From the NCBI GenBank assembly GCA_902782395.1, contig CACZNF010000128.1:1-5090 (forward strand): a stretch of DNA of 5,090 nucleotides, read 5' to 3'. Source of the DNA: an uncultured Erysipelotrichaceae bacterium. Lineage in GTDB: Bacteria; Bacillota_I; Bacilli_A; RFN20; CAG-826. Made by a program: the position numbers and the translations under genes. The notes below the pieces were generated by a model that worked only from the letters and a program-made list of their open reading frames with translations, was not told where the DNA came from and searched no databases. Numbering within the stretch: position 1 is the stretch's first letter; every line of letters starts with the position of its first letter. This document shows positions 4,086-5,090 of this stretch, piece by piece.

Positions 4086-5090
4086 ATGAAAGAAAAGAAA
4101 CCATTTGTTGCAAACAAAAATCACTTTTTCATCTTCATAGGGTTGTTCTTATGTTTATTTGCTTTAATCCTATGTTTGAACACTAGTATCGGTGCTCACT
4201 ATGTGTCCACTCCGTTTGTTTTTGCCTTTGGTTCTTTAGCTTATGCTGTTTATATTTTGATTATTTTGCTCGGTCTTAGAATGATATTTGCTAAGAAGTT
4301 CATCAAGATTAAAATCGGTGTTTACTTCTTTGGCACAATATTTGTTCTTACGGCTGGCTTTATGCTTTATGCCCATTTCATTTCTCTTAACTATTTAGGC
4401 GATGGAAAATTCTTAGCCTTTGCGACGAACAATGAAATGAAAACTGTTAATTTCGCTGATGCATATGACACAGTCTTTGCTCAATTTAAAGAAGGCTACA
4501 ACGAACTTAAGACATTAAGCCCTGTTTCTTATGCTTTTGGTTCAGGTATTATTGGCTACTTCCTAGTAGGCTTATTTAACAATATATTCGGTGTCTCCTT
4601 TGGAGCCCTTATTGTGGCCATTATCTTCGCAGTGTTAGGTATTCTTTTATACTTCCTCCCATTAATCCTCCGTTCCATCGGTAAAGAGAAAGAAAAAGAT
4701 AATAAAACCCAACCAAAAGAGGAAAGTGAAACTGTTTCCGATATTTCCCCTAATAAGGCGCAACCTCAGAAGGTCAGAAATATTGATGTCATCAAGGAAG
4801 CTTCTAAGATTGATCCAGATAACTATGAAAGTGAAATTATGGGTTTACCAAGAAGAAATCCCGCTATTTCCACACCAACATTCGTGGAACAAGATAGTGC
4901 GGCCAATAATTTTTCCATTAGTGAAAATGGTTCCTTTAAACCTGCTAGGTTCGTCACTGAAAGTAATAAAAACGGACAACAAGAAATCCCTGCTCCAACT
5001 CCATTAGTGGCACAACCTTCTTTAGAAGAAGCTACCAAGAGTGAACAATTAGAGCTCGATTTTGATGCTGTTCCAGAACTTAACCAAGAA
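4086..5090 (+). CDS. DNA translocase of the FtsK/SpoIIIE family, N-terminal part (3' partial)
   Basis: 335 codons from ATG are open to the window end with no stop. Hydrophobic segments lie at about residues 14-32, 44-68, 77-99, 150-168 and 171-195, interrupted by a 50-residue outer loop. The last pair contains FGSGIIGYFLVGLFNNIFG, matching the G-rich segment typical of the FtsK four-helix membrane domain. A charged, Pro/Gln/Ser-rich linker follows from about residue 198 (KEKEKDNKTQ, later QEIPAPTP and QLELDFD), as is usual before the ATPase motor. The motor with its Walker motifs and the DNA-reading gamma domain are outside the window, so the call rests on the membrane domain, the linker and the RNase J2 neighbour. 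The family's role is to pump chromosomal DNA through the closing division septum. Upstream in-frame codons give no better start; no Shine-Dalgarno precedes the ATG. Whether it is FtsK or SpoIIIE in function cannot be told here. Confidence 0.8.
   Translation, partial: MKEKKPFVANKNHFFIFIGLFLCLFALILCLNTSIGAHYVSTPFVFAFGSLAYAVYILIILLGLRMIFAKKFIKIKIGVYFFGTIFVLTAGFMLYAHFISLNYLGDGKFLAFATNNEMKTVNFADAYDTVFAQFKEGYNELKTLSPVSYAFGSGIIGYFLVGLFNNIFGVSFGALIVAIIFAVLGILLYFLPLILRSIGKEKEKDNKTQPKEESETVSDISPNKAQPQKVRNIDVIKEASKIDPDNYESEIMGLPRRNPAISTPTFVEQDSAANNFSISENGSFKPARFVTESNKNGQQEIPAPTPLVAQPSLEEATKSEQLELDFDAVPELNQE

Noticed and set aside
3930..4124. Minus-strand open frame across the RNase J end and terminator
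   Set aside because: It runs through the intrinsic terminator hairpin and the next promoter, with no start signal.
4726..5007. Two overlapping open frames (+ 4726-5007 and - 4823-5038) in the translocase linker region
   Set aside because: Both lie inside the long uninterrupted FtsK/SpoIIIE-type frame and arise from its low-complexity linker.

Overview
The window reads as a piece of AT-rich chromosome from a low-GC Gram-positive bacterium (Bacillota), probably an uncultured Bacilli, Erysipelotrichia or Mollicutes-related lineage. This rests on purine-rich Shine-Dalgarno (SD) sites, TATAAT -10 boxes, a Ser-rich lipoprotein linker, an RNase J2-type protein, and an RNase J gene followed by an FtsK/SpoIIIE-type gene. 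All five genes lie on the + strand. No RNA gene, CRISPR array, insertion sequence or phage gene was seen, and no gap between genes exceeds about 120 bases.

Layout. Positions 1-879 hold the C-terminal two thirds of an NAD(P)/FAD-dependent oxidoreductase whose start is outside the window. A small four-cysteine DUF1667-type protein (880-1221) follows with no gap. This pair is the usual tail of glycerol-3-phosphate oxidation operons (glpK, FAD dehydrogenase, accessory oxidoreductase, DUF1667). Next is a 346-residue secreted lipoprotein of unknown function (1291-2331) with a Ser-rich linker and one Ca-binding-like loop. After a weak hairpin and a promoter region rich in inverted repeats comes an RNase J gene (2453-4008) of the catalytically degenerate J2 type. 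It ends at a strong intrinsic terminator (4010-4040). A new promoter then drives the start of a DNA translocase of the FtsK/SpoIIIE family (4086 to the window end), of which only the membrane domain and linker are visible.

Main points. (1) The RNase J2-like gene is broken: about 40 expected residues are missing and the frame changes at a CTTTAT tandem repeat near 2985-2997. It is either a real pseudogene or split gene, or an assembly error. (2) Its promoter has a near-perfect 27-bp dyad centred on the -10 box, next to a perfect 14-bp palindrome at the -35 position, which looks like an operator. (3) The FtsK-type gene has a -10 box ending six bases before its ATG and no Shine-Dalgarno, so its mRNA is predicted to be leaderless. 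I saw no clearly new multi-gene system; these regulatory and gene-integrity points are the items most worth a second look.
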